64,000 nt of DNA, taken from contig OY755241.1 of the NCBI GenBank assembly GCA_963576725.1, forward strand, positions 72,053,041 through 72,117,040. The letters are read 5' to 3'. The position numbers and the translations under genes are program-made. Source of the DNA: Azorinus chamasolen. Lineage: Eukaryota > Mollusca > Bivalvia > Cardiida > Solecurtidae. The notes below the pieces were generated by a model. That model saw only the letters and a program-made list of their open reading frames with translations, did not search any database and was not told the DNA's origin. Positions 21,246 to 31,045 of this stretch are shown here, piece after piece (the first letter of the stretch is position 1; every line of letters starts with the position of its first letter).

Positions 21246-21399
21246 GTGTCCTTTTATTTTATTCTGAGTCTTATAGATCTACGAAAATGAGTACTCGTTA
21301 AGTTAACACTTAACAACTAAAAATCTTGCTAATAGCATGTATACATGACCATAACATATGAACAGTATAGAAAACATTATTTCATTGTTATGTCGTGAC

Positions 21400-21560
21400 A
21401 ACAGTTTGACCCCTGATAAAACAGTCTCGTCAGGACCTATCTCGCTGGGGTCACACCTTTTGCCATAATTATTTCTTTTATATCTCACGTTAAAGCAAAC
21501 GGTATAAATCCAGATAAGACAATTACTGATGAAGCTGTCCACCTGGATCCACTTCGTTGA
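21400..21560. mobile_element. Two decayed hairpin cores
   Basis: 'acagtttgacccctgataaa' with 'tatctcgctggggtcac', then 'gcaaacggtataaatccaga' with 'ccacctggatccacttcg'. Both lack clear termini. Confidence 0.45.
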
Positions 21561-21671
21561 CAATCTGCGTATTTTGAAAAAAAAGAGAGAAAAAGTCACA
21601 ACTCTAAGACATTTAATTTATGTTTTGATCCTTAAATCCTATGTATGGCAAATAAAAATAAACTAAGATCT

Positions 21672-21935
21672 ATGCAAACATGTTGGATCCAGATCAGCCC
21701 CCGAGTAGTTCGGCAGCTGGCCTGAAATTGAACCTGTTGGCCACTCAGACTATCAATCCCCATAAAAAGCGGATTTTTAATCACGTTAAGACCCTTATTC
21801 ATTATGTGCGAGAAACAAATATACTAAGATCTGTGCAAACATGTTGGATCCTGACCAGCCGCCGAATAACCAGAAAATCAACCTGTTTGCCACTCTCATT
21901 CCCCATTAAAACCCCGGGAATTTCAGTGTTTTGAC
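21672..21935 (+). repeat. Direct duplication of a family D-like core, about 161-bp period
   Basis: 'gcaaacatgttggatcc' occurs at 21673 and 21835, each followed by a 'cagcc(c/g)ccgaata' centre, 'aacctgtt(t/g)gccactc' and a 'ccccat(t/a)aaaa' phrase. Confidence 0.65.
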
Positions 21936-22319
21936 AAAAAAGACAATACTTCATTCTTAATCTAACTTTCTGAGGGCCAAACATCACATGTATAATTGTA
22001 TGAGCATGGACGCCAATCCAATCTAAAAAATTACTTTTTAGATGGAAATTCAAACAAATAGACAATTCTTTTTCACAGATTGGTAAAATATCTGTGTTTT
22101 TAATTTGTGTTGGTGTTTCTACCAGTGACAGTTTGAGTCCTAATCAAATTTTGACAACCGCACTGAACTCAATGTCATCTGTTGGCATCACGCGCCGTTT
22201 TGAAGCCATGTCTATGAAATGCTGATGCGAGAAAACTTGCCAACACTAGAAATGACGTCGAAACGTCACGCTAACAACAGTTGCATTCGCGCCAAATATG
22301 CTCTATAGCTTTCCCCCCT
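21936..22319. other. No recognised feature
   Basis: No exon, element end or repeat match identified. A TGACGTCGAAACGTCACG stretch near 22251 is a short imperfect palindrome. Confidence 0.4.
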
Positions 22320-22521
22320 TTAACTGTCACAACATTTACAATGCGGAAATGGTATGTCTAATACCCTTTGCAAACAGATGAGAGGATGAGAGGATTCCTA
22401 GTGGAGCCCTCTCATATGGATATGACTTTTCCAAAAAAAACCTGAACATGAATAAAAGCTTGCTCTGTTTAAATTTCGGAATAATCCATTTAAAAATTCA
22501 AATTGGAAATTTTAGGGTTAA
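22320..22521 (+). mobile_element. Family F MITE
   Basis: TTAACTGTCACAACATTTAC at the left and TTTTAGGGTTAA at the right, with core 'gagaggattcctagtgga' and 'gccctctcatatgg', and inner flank 'ggaataatccatttaaaa'. Confidence 0.75.
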
Positions 22522-22554
22522 CATAAAAATAACATAACTAGAATTATCAGGGAA

Positions 22555-22795
22555 TTAACCTTTTCCCTAAAGAAATGCATTTTCACGCATTTGCAAACAC
22601 AGTAGACCAATATCAGATGGCTCCTAGAGGAGCCGTCTGATCAGGGTCTGCTCTGTTTGCTAATATAATTTGATAGATCTGTTTGTTTAGTTTCTAAAAT
22701 GGCTACAATGTTCCACTTTCCACATTTCATTATTACTATTTTGTCCATGAAATATTCAGTAGGTATATAGAACATTGGAGTATATATAGAACATG
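22555..22795 (+). mobile_element. Family A MITE, right end lost
   Basis: TTAACCTTTTCCCTAAAGAA at the left. Core GATGGCTCCTAGAGGAGCC with GACCAATATCAGA / TCTGATCAGGGTC arms. The right flank 'gaaatattcagtaggtatat' is present but GGGTTAA is missing. It runs into a 'gctcaggtgagctaaaa' fragment. Confidence 0.8.
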
Positions 22796-22940
22796 AAAAG
22801 CTTTGCTCAGGTGAGCTAAAAACATTCAACTAGAGCCACCTGTCTATAATGAAACTCCTCATAAAAGTTTGTGGCAGTTTCTGAGAACAACTGGCCAACT
22901 GACAGACCGACATTGAAGCTCCTGTATACATGTACCAACT

Positions 22941-23486
22941 TTAAACCATTACTCCATGAATATTCATGTAAGAAATAATGACGTCATGAATATTAATTTG
23001 ATTAAGATGTTATAATAGCACATGGACAAAGGAATTTTTGGCCATGGCAGAAACTGTAGAAACATATCATAAGTAAACAGCAGACCCTGATTAGAGGTAG
23101 GAGCAGTCAAGCTTTTGATTGGTCAGATTTGAGCCAAAGGTAGCAATATTTCAAACTCTCCACATTGGATCATCATAATGAATAGATCTGATTCTCGACT
23201 TGTAATGATTATTTCTTATAGTAAGTGTAGACCCTGATCAGATGTGACTTGTACAAGTAATACAGCTGACAAGGAAACACTGACATGCTTTGTTGGAAAT
23301 CTCATAACAGTGATCAAATACATGTACAGTCAATCTGTAATACATTGAGGATTGCTCAAATCTGACCAATCAAAAACTTGAAAACGAACTCAGACTCAAC
23401 TAAAAGTTTTATAAGCATGGGTACAGAGGCAGGAGCAGTCTGATCTGGGTCTACTCTGAGGCGTAATTATGGAGTAAAGGGGTTAA
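22941..23486 (+). mobile_element. Family C MITE interrupted by a palindromic insert
   Basis: TTAAACCATTACTCCATGAA starts the left flank, which runs to 'cagcagaccctgattagagg'. The right arm resumes with 'cagtctgatctgggtctact' and ends GGAGTAAAGGGGTTAA. 317 bases lie between. The right TTAA is shared with the next element. Confidence 0.85.
23108..23424. mobile_element. Insert with inverted ends and flanking 15-bp direct repeat
   Basis: CAAGCTTTTGATTGGTCAGA at the left is mirrored by 'tctgaccaatcaaaaacttg' near the right end. AGAGGTAGGAGCAGT (23093-23107) and AGAGGCAGGAGCAGT (23425-23439) flank the insert and differ at one base, which suggests a target-site duplication. The right side carries an extra 'actcagactcaactaaaa' stretch shared with family H. 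Confidence 0.7.
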
Positions 23487-23718
23487 ACCTTTACTTCATG
23501 AATATTTATGAGAAATTATGACGTCATTTATATCTATTTTATTAGTTGTTATATCACATGGAAATGGGAAAGTTTGGCCATAGCAGAAACTATATCATAT
23601 CTATAAATAATATATACATAAGCAAACAGCTGAGACTCTGATCAAATGGATCATACGGGGGCCGTCTGATCTTGGTCTAATCTGTTTGCAAAGGCGTATT
23701 TATGGAGTAAAGGGTTAT
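23483..23718 (+). mobile_element. Family C MITE
   Basis: TTAAACCTTTACTTCATGAA at the left, core 'gatcatacgggggccgtctga', right end GGAGTAAAGGGTTA. It shares the left TTAA with the element before. Confidence 0.85.
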
Positions 23719-24026
23719 TACTTTATGTTGAGTGAGTGAGTTGGGTTTTACGGCACTGCAAAACTATATAGATTACTATATGGCGCAGAGATAAAATATT
23801 GGGTGAATATGTTTGGTAATATTGCAAGAAATACATGTCATGGCATCATGAATATTTATTAACTGAATTTCTATAACAATTCTGTACATGGGATGTTTTG
23901 GTATTGGTAAATCTGTAGAGTTATAGTTCCATAAGCAAACACAGTAGACCCTGATCAGACAGCTTCTACGGATTCTACGATCTAGGTCTACCATGCAAGG
24001 GCATTTATACGACGTAAAGGATTTAA
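23715..24026 (+). mobile_element. Family C MITE with a SINE-tail fragment inserted
   Basis: 'ttattactttatg' begins the left end. 23728-23800 is a 'gagtgagtgagttgggtttt' fragment like the 3' tail of the SINE at 60684. The MITE resumes with 'gcatcatgaatatttattaa', has core 'gatcagacagcttctacgg', and ends TAAAGGATTTAA. Confidence 0.7.
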
Positions 24027-24255
24027 ACCTCATTAATAATTCAGGCAGCGTACTTTCTGGTCACGTGTCATTATTTCTTACATGAATATTCAATACAGGT
24101 CAAAGGTTAACCCATTCCCTCCTAGTGACACATTTTGAAACCATTGTGATAGAGCATTTGCTCCATTTGTCACAATTATTTCAAAACTACACAATTCTAA
24201 GTTTCCTTTTGTATAGTAAATGCTCCTTTTCGGTAGATTCATGAAACCTAGTCAG
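24027..24255. mobile_element. Family C right-end fragment joined to a shortened family B copy
   Basis: 'tcattatttcttacatgaat' to GGTTAA at 24110 is a family C end. It flows through a shared TTAA into TTAACCCATTCCCTCC of family B (24107), which lacks most of its hairpin and its right end. Confidence 0.65.
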
Positions 24256-24326
24256 ATACTATTTATTGAATATTTATAATATAATTGATTGATTTTTTTA
24301 TAATATACATTGTAATTGCATATTTA

Positions 24327-24502
24327 TACAGTAAAACCTCTCTTAACAGGACGTTAAAGTGAAAGATGCAGGCGGTAGCTTAATGCAGGACAAAAGTAAT
24401 GCAGAAAGCTTCTAGAGGAGTTTCCTGCATTAAGTAATCACCTGCTTACAACGACACCCATGTTTATTCATTAAGTGGTCGCATTAGAGGGGTTCTACTG
24501 TA
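24327..24502 (+). mobile_element. Family E MITE with TA flanks
   Basis: TA then CAGTAAAACCTCTCTTAAC at the left and GGGGTTCTACTG then TA at the right. The hairpin arms are 'ttaatgcaggacaaaagtaa' and 'tcctgcattaagtaatca'. The ends and TA flanks fit a pogo/Tc1-mariner-type MITE (inference). Confidence 0.8.
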
Positions 24503-24984
24503 CTAGAAACTGTAGTCAATTATAATCTCATTAGCTCAGAGCAGTAAGTCCTGATCTAGGTTTACTATGTTTGCCACGTCACTTAATGGCGTTTATACGA
24601 GGGAAAGGCTCAACAGCTTTCATTTTCAAGATAACTGTCAAATATTCCTCCATTACCAACGTGACAAGATATATGTCAAATAGTCCCCCATTACCAACGT
24701 GAAACTTAAGCAGACATATGCTACCATACAAGTGAAAACAAAATAAATGAAAATTTAACACTGAGGAATATGAAATATAAGTTTCTACAACTGCCAAAAA
24801 AGAAATCCCATACTTAAACACCATTATAGAATTTCAGCTTATAACTATTCATAATACAGCATTTTGAGCAGTGATAGAAACAGAATCAGATCCATTGATC
24901 TGGATCTGTTTGCTGCAAAGGCGTGAAATAAAATGTCTATCTTGCATCATTGATATGTCAAGTCACACAGCTACTTCAGCAAAA
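24503..24984. other. No gene; isolated hairpin half-cores
   Basis: 'gatctaggtttactatgttt' near 24553 and 'gatccattgatctggatctg' near 24889 are half cores. 'ccattaccaacgtgaaac' duplicates a phrase about 45 bases earlier. The 81-codon ORF has no supporting feature. Confidence 0.45.
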
Positions 24985-25182
24985 TCGCTCTAAAACGGGC
25001 GTTCGATTTAGTATAAATAATGGGTCTCGGACACAGGTGGCAGCTTAATGCAGGGTGAAAGTCATGCAGAAAGCTACTTTTTTGGAGCTTTCTGCATGAC
25101 TTTCATCCTGAATTAAGCAGTCATGTGCCTAAAAGTATCTTACTTCTTTACTAGAATTCGGGTTTAGAAGGGGTTTATTGTA
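24985..25182 (+). mobile_element. Family E MITE, left end decayed
   Basis: Arms 'cttaatgcagggtgaaagtc' and 'gactttcatcctgaattaag', with apex GCTACTTTTTTGGAGC. The right end 'ggggtttattgta' is a decayed GGTTTTACTGTA. Confidence 0.7.
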
Positions 25183-25194
25183 CTGGAATTCCTT

Positions 25195-25420
25195 TTAACC
25201 ATTTCCTTCTTATAAATGCCTTTGCAAACAAAGTAGACCCTGAAGGAGCTGTCTGACCAGGGTCTGCTCCATTTGCTAATTGATAATTCTAGAACCGTTT
25301 CTTTACTTTCTAAATTGGCTACAGTGTTCCACCTTCCATATTTCATTTATAACTAGTTTGTCTATGAATATCAGTAGATTATTGGAATTTGGAATAAATA
25401 TAGAACAGGGAAATGGTTAA
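25195..25420 (+). mobile_element. Family A MITE
   Basis: TTAACCATTTCCTTCTTATA at the left, AACAGGGAAATGGTTAA at the right. The core is shortened ('gtagaccctgaaggagctg' / 'gaccagggtctgctcc'). Confidence 0.8.
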
Positions 25421-26204
25421 GACCCGTTCTACACAAGGAGTCTTGAAGGAACATGTTGACGACAAAAGTTAAATACATGTAGCAGAAATTGTTTATTGAA
25501 TTTAAAAAGAGAACATTGCTATACTTTTGTGTACATTGTACCTCTGTTATCTAGTTGCACATTCACAACCAGTTTGGATCCATGAAGCACCCAGTACCTG
25601 CATCTCATCAAGATCCAAACTGTTCAATACCCTGACTGCAGGGGAATGTTAAGATACAGATACCTTATATTAATTGTACACAGGAATCTTAAAAAGATGG
25701 GTTTGTGAAACACTATGCTCCAGATATGAATGTTTATGAATGACCGTTACCTTAATAAGTGGACCATAAAGATGTTTCGCCTCTATAAGTTGCACATGCA
25801 TGACAAGTATATACAAAATTATAGCCAACATTAAAGTTGAGGACAAACTGATCAACCAACTAACAAACCAACAGACAGAGCAAACATAATATGCCCAACT
25901 ATTACAATAGTAATGCAGATAGTTCCTATAGGAGCTTTCTGCCTTTTGTTGACCTTCATTAAACTGCCACCTGCCTTACAGACCTATAGTACGACCTCTA
26001 TTTAATGATCACTTGTTTTGTATGTATCAGGGTGTACGTCACCAAGACCCCTTGAGGTTCTCCTGTGTACTGAACGGAGCGCCTGGGTAGAACCAAAAGA
26101 AAATTTAACCCTCATCATACTGAAAACCAAATGTATGCCAAGACTGATCTGTTGAAGGTTTTATTTACTTCTAAATTTGTACGAGCATTTGAGAAACTGT
26201 TGAT
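25421..26204. other. No gene; decayed D and E cores
   Basis: 25573-25632 is a family D core (CAGTTTGGATCC / GATCCAAACTG). 25905-26005 is a family E apex ('gcagatagttcctatagg'). Near 25690-25900, phrases such as 'gttgcacatgcatgacaagt' resemble units of the 29395-30955 element. No exon is visible. Confidence 0.5.
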
Positions 26205-26285
26205 CGAGTGTCAAACAGCTTGGATCATGGTAAGACGTTGAGTAACTTGGCGTCTCATCTGGATCCAAACTGTTTGATTTCATAA
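26205..26285. mobile_element. Family D core
   Basis: 'aacagcttggatcatggtaa' on the left, GAGTAACTTGGCGTCTCATC centre, 'tggatccaaactgttt' right. Confidence 0.65.
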
Positions 26286-26490
26286 ACTCATTCTCCGACT
26301 CAAACTTATGAATATACTCAAACATGTTGCTTGGAATCCAGTAAATATTTTGAGGATATTCTAAACCCTAAATTTCATAAATATTCAGGTAAGATGTAAG
26401 GCTATCATTAATATTAATTCAGAAAATGTTTATAATGGTACATTGAACAAAAGTGTTTGTCGTGACAGAAACTGTAAAATCAGAGTCCAT

Positions 26491-26633
26491 GCTTATAAAG
26501 CTTCTAGTTGAGTCTGAGTTTCATTCTCAAGCTTCTGATTGGTCAGATTTGAGTTCTCAAGCTTTTGATTGGTCAGATTTTGGTCAGAAACGAACTCAGA
26601 CTCAACTAAAAGTTTTATAAGCATGGACCCAGA
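26491..26633. repeat. Palindromic repeat H inside a family C MITE
   Basis: 'tccatgcttataaagcttct' pairs with 'agttttataagcatgga'; 'gttgagtctgagttt' pairs with 'gaactcagactcaac'. The phrase 'gcttctgattggtcagattt' is partly duplicated in the loop. Confidence 0.8.
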
Positions 26634-26640
26634 TCTATAT

Positions 26641-26847
26641 TACAGTAAAACCCCTCTAATGCGACCACTTAATGAATCTACATGGGTGTCTTTATAAGCA
26701 GGTGGTTGCTTAATGCAGGGCAAATGTAATGCAGAAAGCTCCTCTAGCTTTCTGCATTACTTTTGTCCTGCATTAAGCTACCTGGTAACCTGCATCTAGC
26801 ACCCAGAATACCTTTTTAGTTAGTCGTATTAGTGGGGTTTTACTGTA
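26641..26847 (+). mobile_element. Family E MITE nested in a family C MITE
   Basis: TA CAGTAAAACCCCTCTAATG at the left and GGGGTTTTACTG TA at the right. Arms 'ttaatgcagggcaaatgtaa' and 'ttttgtcctgcattaagc', with AGAAAGCTCCTCTAGCTTTCT apex. The TA flanks are intact. Confidence 0.88.
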
Positions 26848-27127
26848 TATCAAAAGCAAATAGAGCAGACCCAGATCACATGGATCCTATAGAAGCCATC
26901 TGATCTGGGTCTAATCTGTTTTCAAAGACAAAAAATGCATTATTTATGGAGGAAAGGGTCAAGCCAACAGTTAAGCCTAGATAATTGCCGCCAGTAATTA
27001 ACCCTTATTCTATAGCTCGAACAATTTGACCTAGACCCTGACCTACTTAATTTGCTTAAATAAAAATCCGTAACATTGCATGAGTTTATCCTCGGCACGT
27101 GTCCCAGTAAGCATATGCATTTTCAAC

Positions 27128-27335
27128 TACAGTAAAACCTCTCTATAACCGCCACTAAATTACATCAAGTATTTTGTATTTAGGGGCAGGTGGATGCTTA
27201 AAGCAAGGTGAAAGTAAACCCGATCGCTCCTATAGGAGCGTTCTGTTTTACTTTCACCTTGCTTTAAGCAGTCACCTGCCCCTAAATACCAATTAATTAA
27301 CACAATTTAGTGGCCATTATAGAGGTTTTACTGTT
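27128..27335 (+). mobile_element. Family E MITE with long near-perfect hairpin
   Basis: Starts CAGTAAAACCTCTCTATAAC and ends AGAGGTTTTACTG. The inner arms from 'aggtggatgcttaaagcaag' to 'gctttaagcagtcacctg' pair over roughly 45 bases around CGCTCCTATAGGAGCG. Confidence 0.88.
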
Positions 27336-27410
27336 TTGATTCGATCAAGCTTTGGAGAAAATACTGAACGAGTTGCTCCACCTCTCATTTGGATCCAAGC
27401 TGTTAGCAAA

Positions 27411-27620
27411 TACAGTAAAACCTCTCCATAACGACCACTAAATTACAAGTATTTGTGCTAAAGGCAGGTGGATGCTTAAAGCAAGGTGAAAGTAAAACAG
27501 TACGCTCCTTTAGGAGCGTTCTGTTTTACTTTCACCTTGCTTTAAGCAACCACCTGCCCAAAATACCAACTAATTACCAGTAACACAATTCAGTGGCTGT
27601 TATAGAGAGGTTTTACTGTA
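27411..27620 (+). mobile_element. Family E MITE, sister of 27128-27335
   Basis: TA CAGTAAAACCTCTCCATAA at the left, GAGGTTTTACTG TA at the right, apex CGCTCCTTTAGGAGCG inside arms 'aaagcaaggtgaaagtaaaa' and their complement. It is very similar to its neighbours at 27128 and 34875, so all three are recent. Confidence 0.9.
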
Positions 27621-27825
27621 CCAATCAAGTAGCAGATAGCAATATAAGGACTAAATGTCGTCTGGTGCAATTCTGTTTGTAAGATTGGACTGGTGGCTGC
27701 TTAATGCAGGCTTAAAGTAATGCAGAAGGTTACCAAAAGGAGCTGCATCATGCAGCCACCTCCTGGTGTGAAGAAAGTCATTTTTTCTGTTGAATTCTCT
27801 TCCAAAATAAAGTCAGTGTCAAACA
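27621..27825. other. Family E core fragment and start of a duplicated block
   Basis: 27690-27770 is a family E core with decayed arms. 27784-27820 ('tgttgaattctcttccaaaa') recurs at 33065 and 38523 next to family D cores. Confidence 0.5.
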
Positions 27826-28043
27826 GTTTGGATCCTGGTTAGATGCCAAGTTCCTTGGGCTCTCATCTGTCAAACAGTTTGGATCCTGGTTAGATGCCAA
27901 GTTCCTTGGGCTCTCATCTGGATCTAATCTGTTTGGATCCTGGTTAGATGCCAAGTTCCTTGGGCTCTCATCTGTCAAACAGTTTGGATCCTGGTTAGAT
28001 GCCAAGTTCCTTGGTCTCTCATCTGGATCTAATCTGTTTGGAA
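27826..28043 (+). repeat. Array of family D half-palindromes, alternating 51 and 54 bp
   Basis: GTTTGGATCCTGGTTAGATG begins units at 27826, 27877, 27931 and 27982, with a closing GTTTGG at 28031-28036. Units alternate between ending 'tctcatctgtcaaaca' and 'tctcatctggatctaatct', so a 105-bp dimer was duplicated. The 104-codon minus ORF is a repeat artefact. Confidence 0.9.
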
Positions 28044-28090
28044 AGGTTATGAAGCTTTCATATTGATACCTCTGATACTTTTCAAGTAAC

Positions 28091-28531
28091 AAGCTACATT
28101 AAAGTTTTTGCACACCAACAACGACAACCACTACGACCCATTGATCACAATAGCTCGACTTTTCTTCGAAACAGTAGAGCAATGGAAGGCTGCACAAAAC
28201 AACTAGCTCGTATCCTTTATTCTTTATTTTTCCAATCTATGCTATGCTATATATTGTCCTATATGCTGGGCTGAAACAATACATTCCCACAGTTACTATC
28301 AATGCATATAAAACAAGTGCATAAAGAACATAGTTATAAACAGGTAAATATATGCATATCCACGGAGTGTTGTTATAACAAATACTATGACAGACGTATT
28401 GGTCCTAACTTATAATACACATGACCTGAACAATATGGAACTGTCTTAGCTGTTAGCACATTTATAATACTCAATGATGCATGAGATATATTACAAATCA
28501 ATACATTTTATACATATGCAGCATTCCTTAC
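28091..28531. other. Repeat tail and possible 3' UTR
   Basis: 28095-28165 ('acaacgacaaccactacgac') matches 31525-31600 and is a dispersed repeat end. 28216-28228 contains two AATAAA signals on the minus strand, about 280-290 bases beyond a minus-strand TAA at 28508-28510. If the exon candidate at 28532 is real, this would be its 3' untranslated region. Confidence 0.4.
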
Positions 28532-28595
28532 CAGGTTGTGGACCTGCCCAGAATTACAAGCTCCCCCTCTGTCTATCTCTCTCCCTGGTGCCATG
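28532..28595 (-). CDS. Possible terminal exon, unrecognised product
   Basis: On the minus strand the stretch is preceded by CTACTAACCTTAG, a yeast-like perfect branch-point motif plus acceptor, and followed by CTG|GTAAGG, a good donor. Only one frame is open; it reads MAPGREIDRGGACNSGQVHN and so on, beginning one base into the exon. That phase fits the AA end of the modules at 35102 and 33700. If the donor is not used, the frame reads on for seven more codons to TAA at 28508-28510. The segment is short and I recognise no domain, so this is a weak call. It could also be part of a repeat. Confidence 0.3.
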
Positions 28596-28963
28596 CTAAG
28601 GTTAGTAGTAGGTGTAAAAGAAGAACCATTCACCAAATACAACATGCAAGGGGTTAAAGTTATTAGTTAACTCAATCCGGTTTCGTCAAAAATATAAAGT
28701 TATGTCAAACGCTTACAGTAGGTCAAACCGACACAAGACCGAAATGACACAGCAATAACGAACGAATGAAACAATTCACAAGCAATGTCAGCAGAAATAG
28801 ACATCAACTTATAATGATAAAGCCAATCTTCCAGCCACACCTTCCTTCTTTACACCACCACAATTATCGAACTCAAGAAGACACTCGACCATTCCCAAAC
28901 GACGATAACCAAAGAGTGATCAAGCAAGTGACCACTGAGACCAGAAACCCCACGAAAACCAAA
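28596..28963. other. A/C-rich stretch without recognised gene
   Basis: 28690-28960 is notably rich in A and C on the plus strand and carries an 80-codon plus ORF (28766-29008) running into the 64-bp array. Composition rather than selection probably explains it. Confidence 0.4.
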
Positions 28964-29219
28964 ACCATCCGAATCAATCCAAACGATATCCAATCAGCAA
29001 TCAGATAATTACATCATAATAATTACAACCATCCAAATCAATCCAAACGATATCCAATCAGCAATCAGATAATTACATCATAATAATTACAACCATCCAA
29101 ATCAATCCAAACGATATCCAATCAGCAATCAGATAATTACATCATAATAATTACAACCATCCAAATTAATCCAAACGATACCCAATCAGCAATCAGATAA
29201 TTACATCATAATAATTACA
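28964..29219 (+). repeat. 64-bp minisatellite, 4 copies
   Basis: ACCATCC recurs at 28964, 29028, 29092 and 29156, exactly 64 bases apart, with nearly identical units ('aaacgatatccaatcagcaa', 'ttacatcataataattaca'). Confidence 0.95.
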
Positions 29220-29244
29220 TTTATCTCTTCCAAAACAACGTCAG

Positions 29245-29320
29245 TGTCAAACAGTTTGGATCTGGTTAGATTCCAAGTTCCTTGGGGTCTCATCTGGATC
29301 CAATCTGTTTGGAAAGGTTA
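29245..29320 (+). mobile_element. Family D core
   Basis: 'aacagtttggatctggttag' and 'catctggatccaatctgttt' flank TTCCTTGGGGTCTCATC. It is related to the array at 27826-28043, with the same 'gtcagtgtcaaac' entry. Confidence 0.7.
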
Positions 29321-29394
29321 ATTCACAAGTCCAGATAAGATTTGTAAATTAAAACATTTTCAACAAGCAATGTCGACACGAAATCAAACCGGGT

Positions 29395-30955
29395 TTTCCT
29401 CCACTATTAACTGGCGATTTCTAAGTTCAAAGGGGCATAACTCCCAGGAAAATTGCAGAAGGAACAAGATGTGTTTGTGAAACACTATGCCCCCTCGATA
29501 TGATATTTGACCCTAAAGGATGACCTTGATCTTGACATGTCACCCCTCAAACTGTGCAGCTTCATGGGGTGCACATGCATACCACATATCAAGTCTGTAT
29601 CTCTACTGGTTCAAAAGTTATGGCCAATGTTAAAGTGTGTGACCTTTGACCATGAAGGATGACCTTGACCTTGACATGTTACTCCTCAAACTGTGCAGCA
29701 AAATGAGAAACACATGTATACCAACCATCAAGTCTGTATCTCTACTGGTTTAAAAGTTATGGCCAATGTTAAAGTCAGTGACCTTTGAACCTGAAAGATG
29801 ACCTTGACCTTGAAATGTTATCCCCTTAAATGTGCAGCTTCATGAGATACACATGCATACCAAATATTAAGACTTTATCTCTATTGGTTCAAAAGTTATG
29901 GCCAATTTGAAGTTGGTGACCTTTGACCTTGAAGAATGACCTTGACATTTCACCCCTCACACCGTGCAGCTTCATGAGATACACAATCATGCCACATATC
30001 AAGTCTCTATCTGTACTGGTTCAAAAGTTATGGCCAATGTTAAAGTCAGTGATTTGACCCATATGTTTGACCTCTGACCTTTAAAGATGACCTTGACCTT
30101 GACATGTCACCCCTCAAAATGTGAGGCTTTATGAGATATATATGCATGCCAAATATCAAGTCACTAGCTGTACTGGCTCAAAAGTTATGACCAATGTTAA
30201 AGTTACAGACAAAGAAACAGACAATTTGACCTTTGACCCTGAAGTATGACCTTGACCTTGACATTTCACCCCTCAAAATGTGCAGCTTCATAAGATACAC
30301 AAGCATGCCAAATATCAAGTCTGTATCTCTACTGGTCAAAAAGTTATGGCCAATGTTAAAGTCGGTGATTTGACCCATATATTTGACCTCTGACCTTGAA
30401 GGATGACCTTGACCTTGACATGTCACCCCTCAAAATGTGCGGCTTCATGAGATACATATGCATGCCAAATATCAGGTCTCTATCTGTACCGACTCAAAAG
30501 TTATGACCAATGTTAAAGTTGCGTTAATGTTACAGACAAAAAACAGACAATTTGACCTTTGACCCTGAGGATGACCTTGACCTTGACAGGTCACCCCTCA
30601 AAATGTGCGGCTTCATGAGATACACAAGCATGCCAAATATCAAGTCTCTATCTCTACTGGTCCAAAAGTTATGGCCAATGTTAAAGTAGGTGATTTGACC
30701 CATATATTTGACCTCTGACCTTGAAGGATGACCTTGACCTTGACATGTCACCCCTCAAAATGTGCGGCTTCATGAGATACATATGCATACCAAATATCAA
30801 GTCTCTATCTGTACTGGCTCAAAAGTTATGACCAATGTTAAAGTTGCTGACAAACAAACAGACAAACAGACAAACAGACAAACAGACAGACAGACAGACA
30901 GGGCAAAAACAATATGCCCCCCAGATCTTATCTGGGGGGCATAAAAATCCTCAAC
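29395..30955 (+). mobile_element. Tandem-repeat/microsatellite/hairpin element, long form
   Basis: Opens with 'gtgtttgtgaaacactatgc' (29470). About nine units of 138-165 bases follow, each with 'gaccttgaccttgaca', 'tgtgcagcttcatgagata', 'catatcaagtct' and 'caaaagttatggccaatg'. After these comes a CAGACAAA/CAGACAGA run (30847-30902), then the hairpin GCCCCCCAGATCTTATCTGG and 'gggggcataaaa'. The layout resembles Helitron-related non-autonomous elements (HINE/DINE type); that assignment is inference. Several ORFs of 73-101 codons are artefacts. Confidence 0.85.
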
Positions 30956-31045
30956 AATATGTATATCTACATATTGTGTCCATGCTACATGCAAGGTTTT
31001 ATGAAAACCTGTTGAACAGTTTCAAAGGAGTTTCGATTACAAAAG

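Larger units (their letters stand above)
26370..26963 (+). mobile_element. Family C MITE carrying two nested inserts
   Basis: The left flank ('cataaatattcaggtaagat') runs to 'ctgtaaaatcagag' at about 26490. Family H and family E inserts follow, and the core resumes at 'aagcaaatagagcagaccca'. The right end is TATGGAGGAAAGGGTCAAG. Without the inserts it is a normal roughly 240-bp family C element. Confidence 0.8.

Noticed and set aside
27778..28092. 104-codon minus ORF with repeated LASNQDPN motifs
   Set aside because: Translation of the 51/54-bp family D array; unit lengths are multiples of three by chance.
30797..30994. ORF with alternating VCLSVCLS peptide
   Set aside because: Translation of the CAGACAGA microsatellite on the opposite strand.
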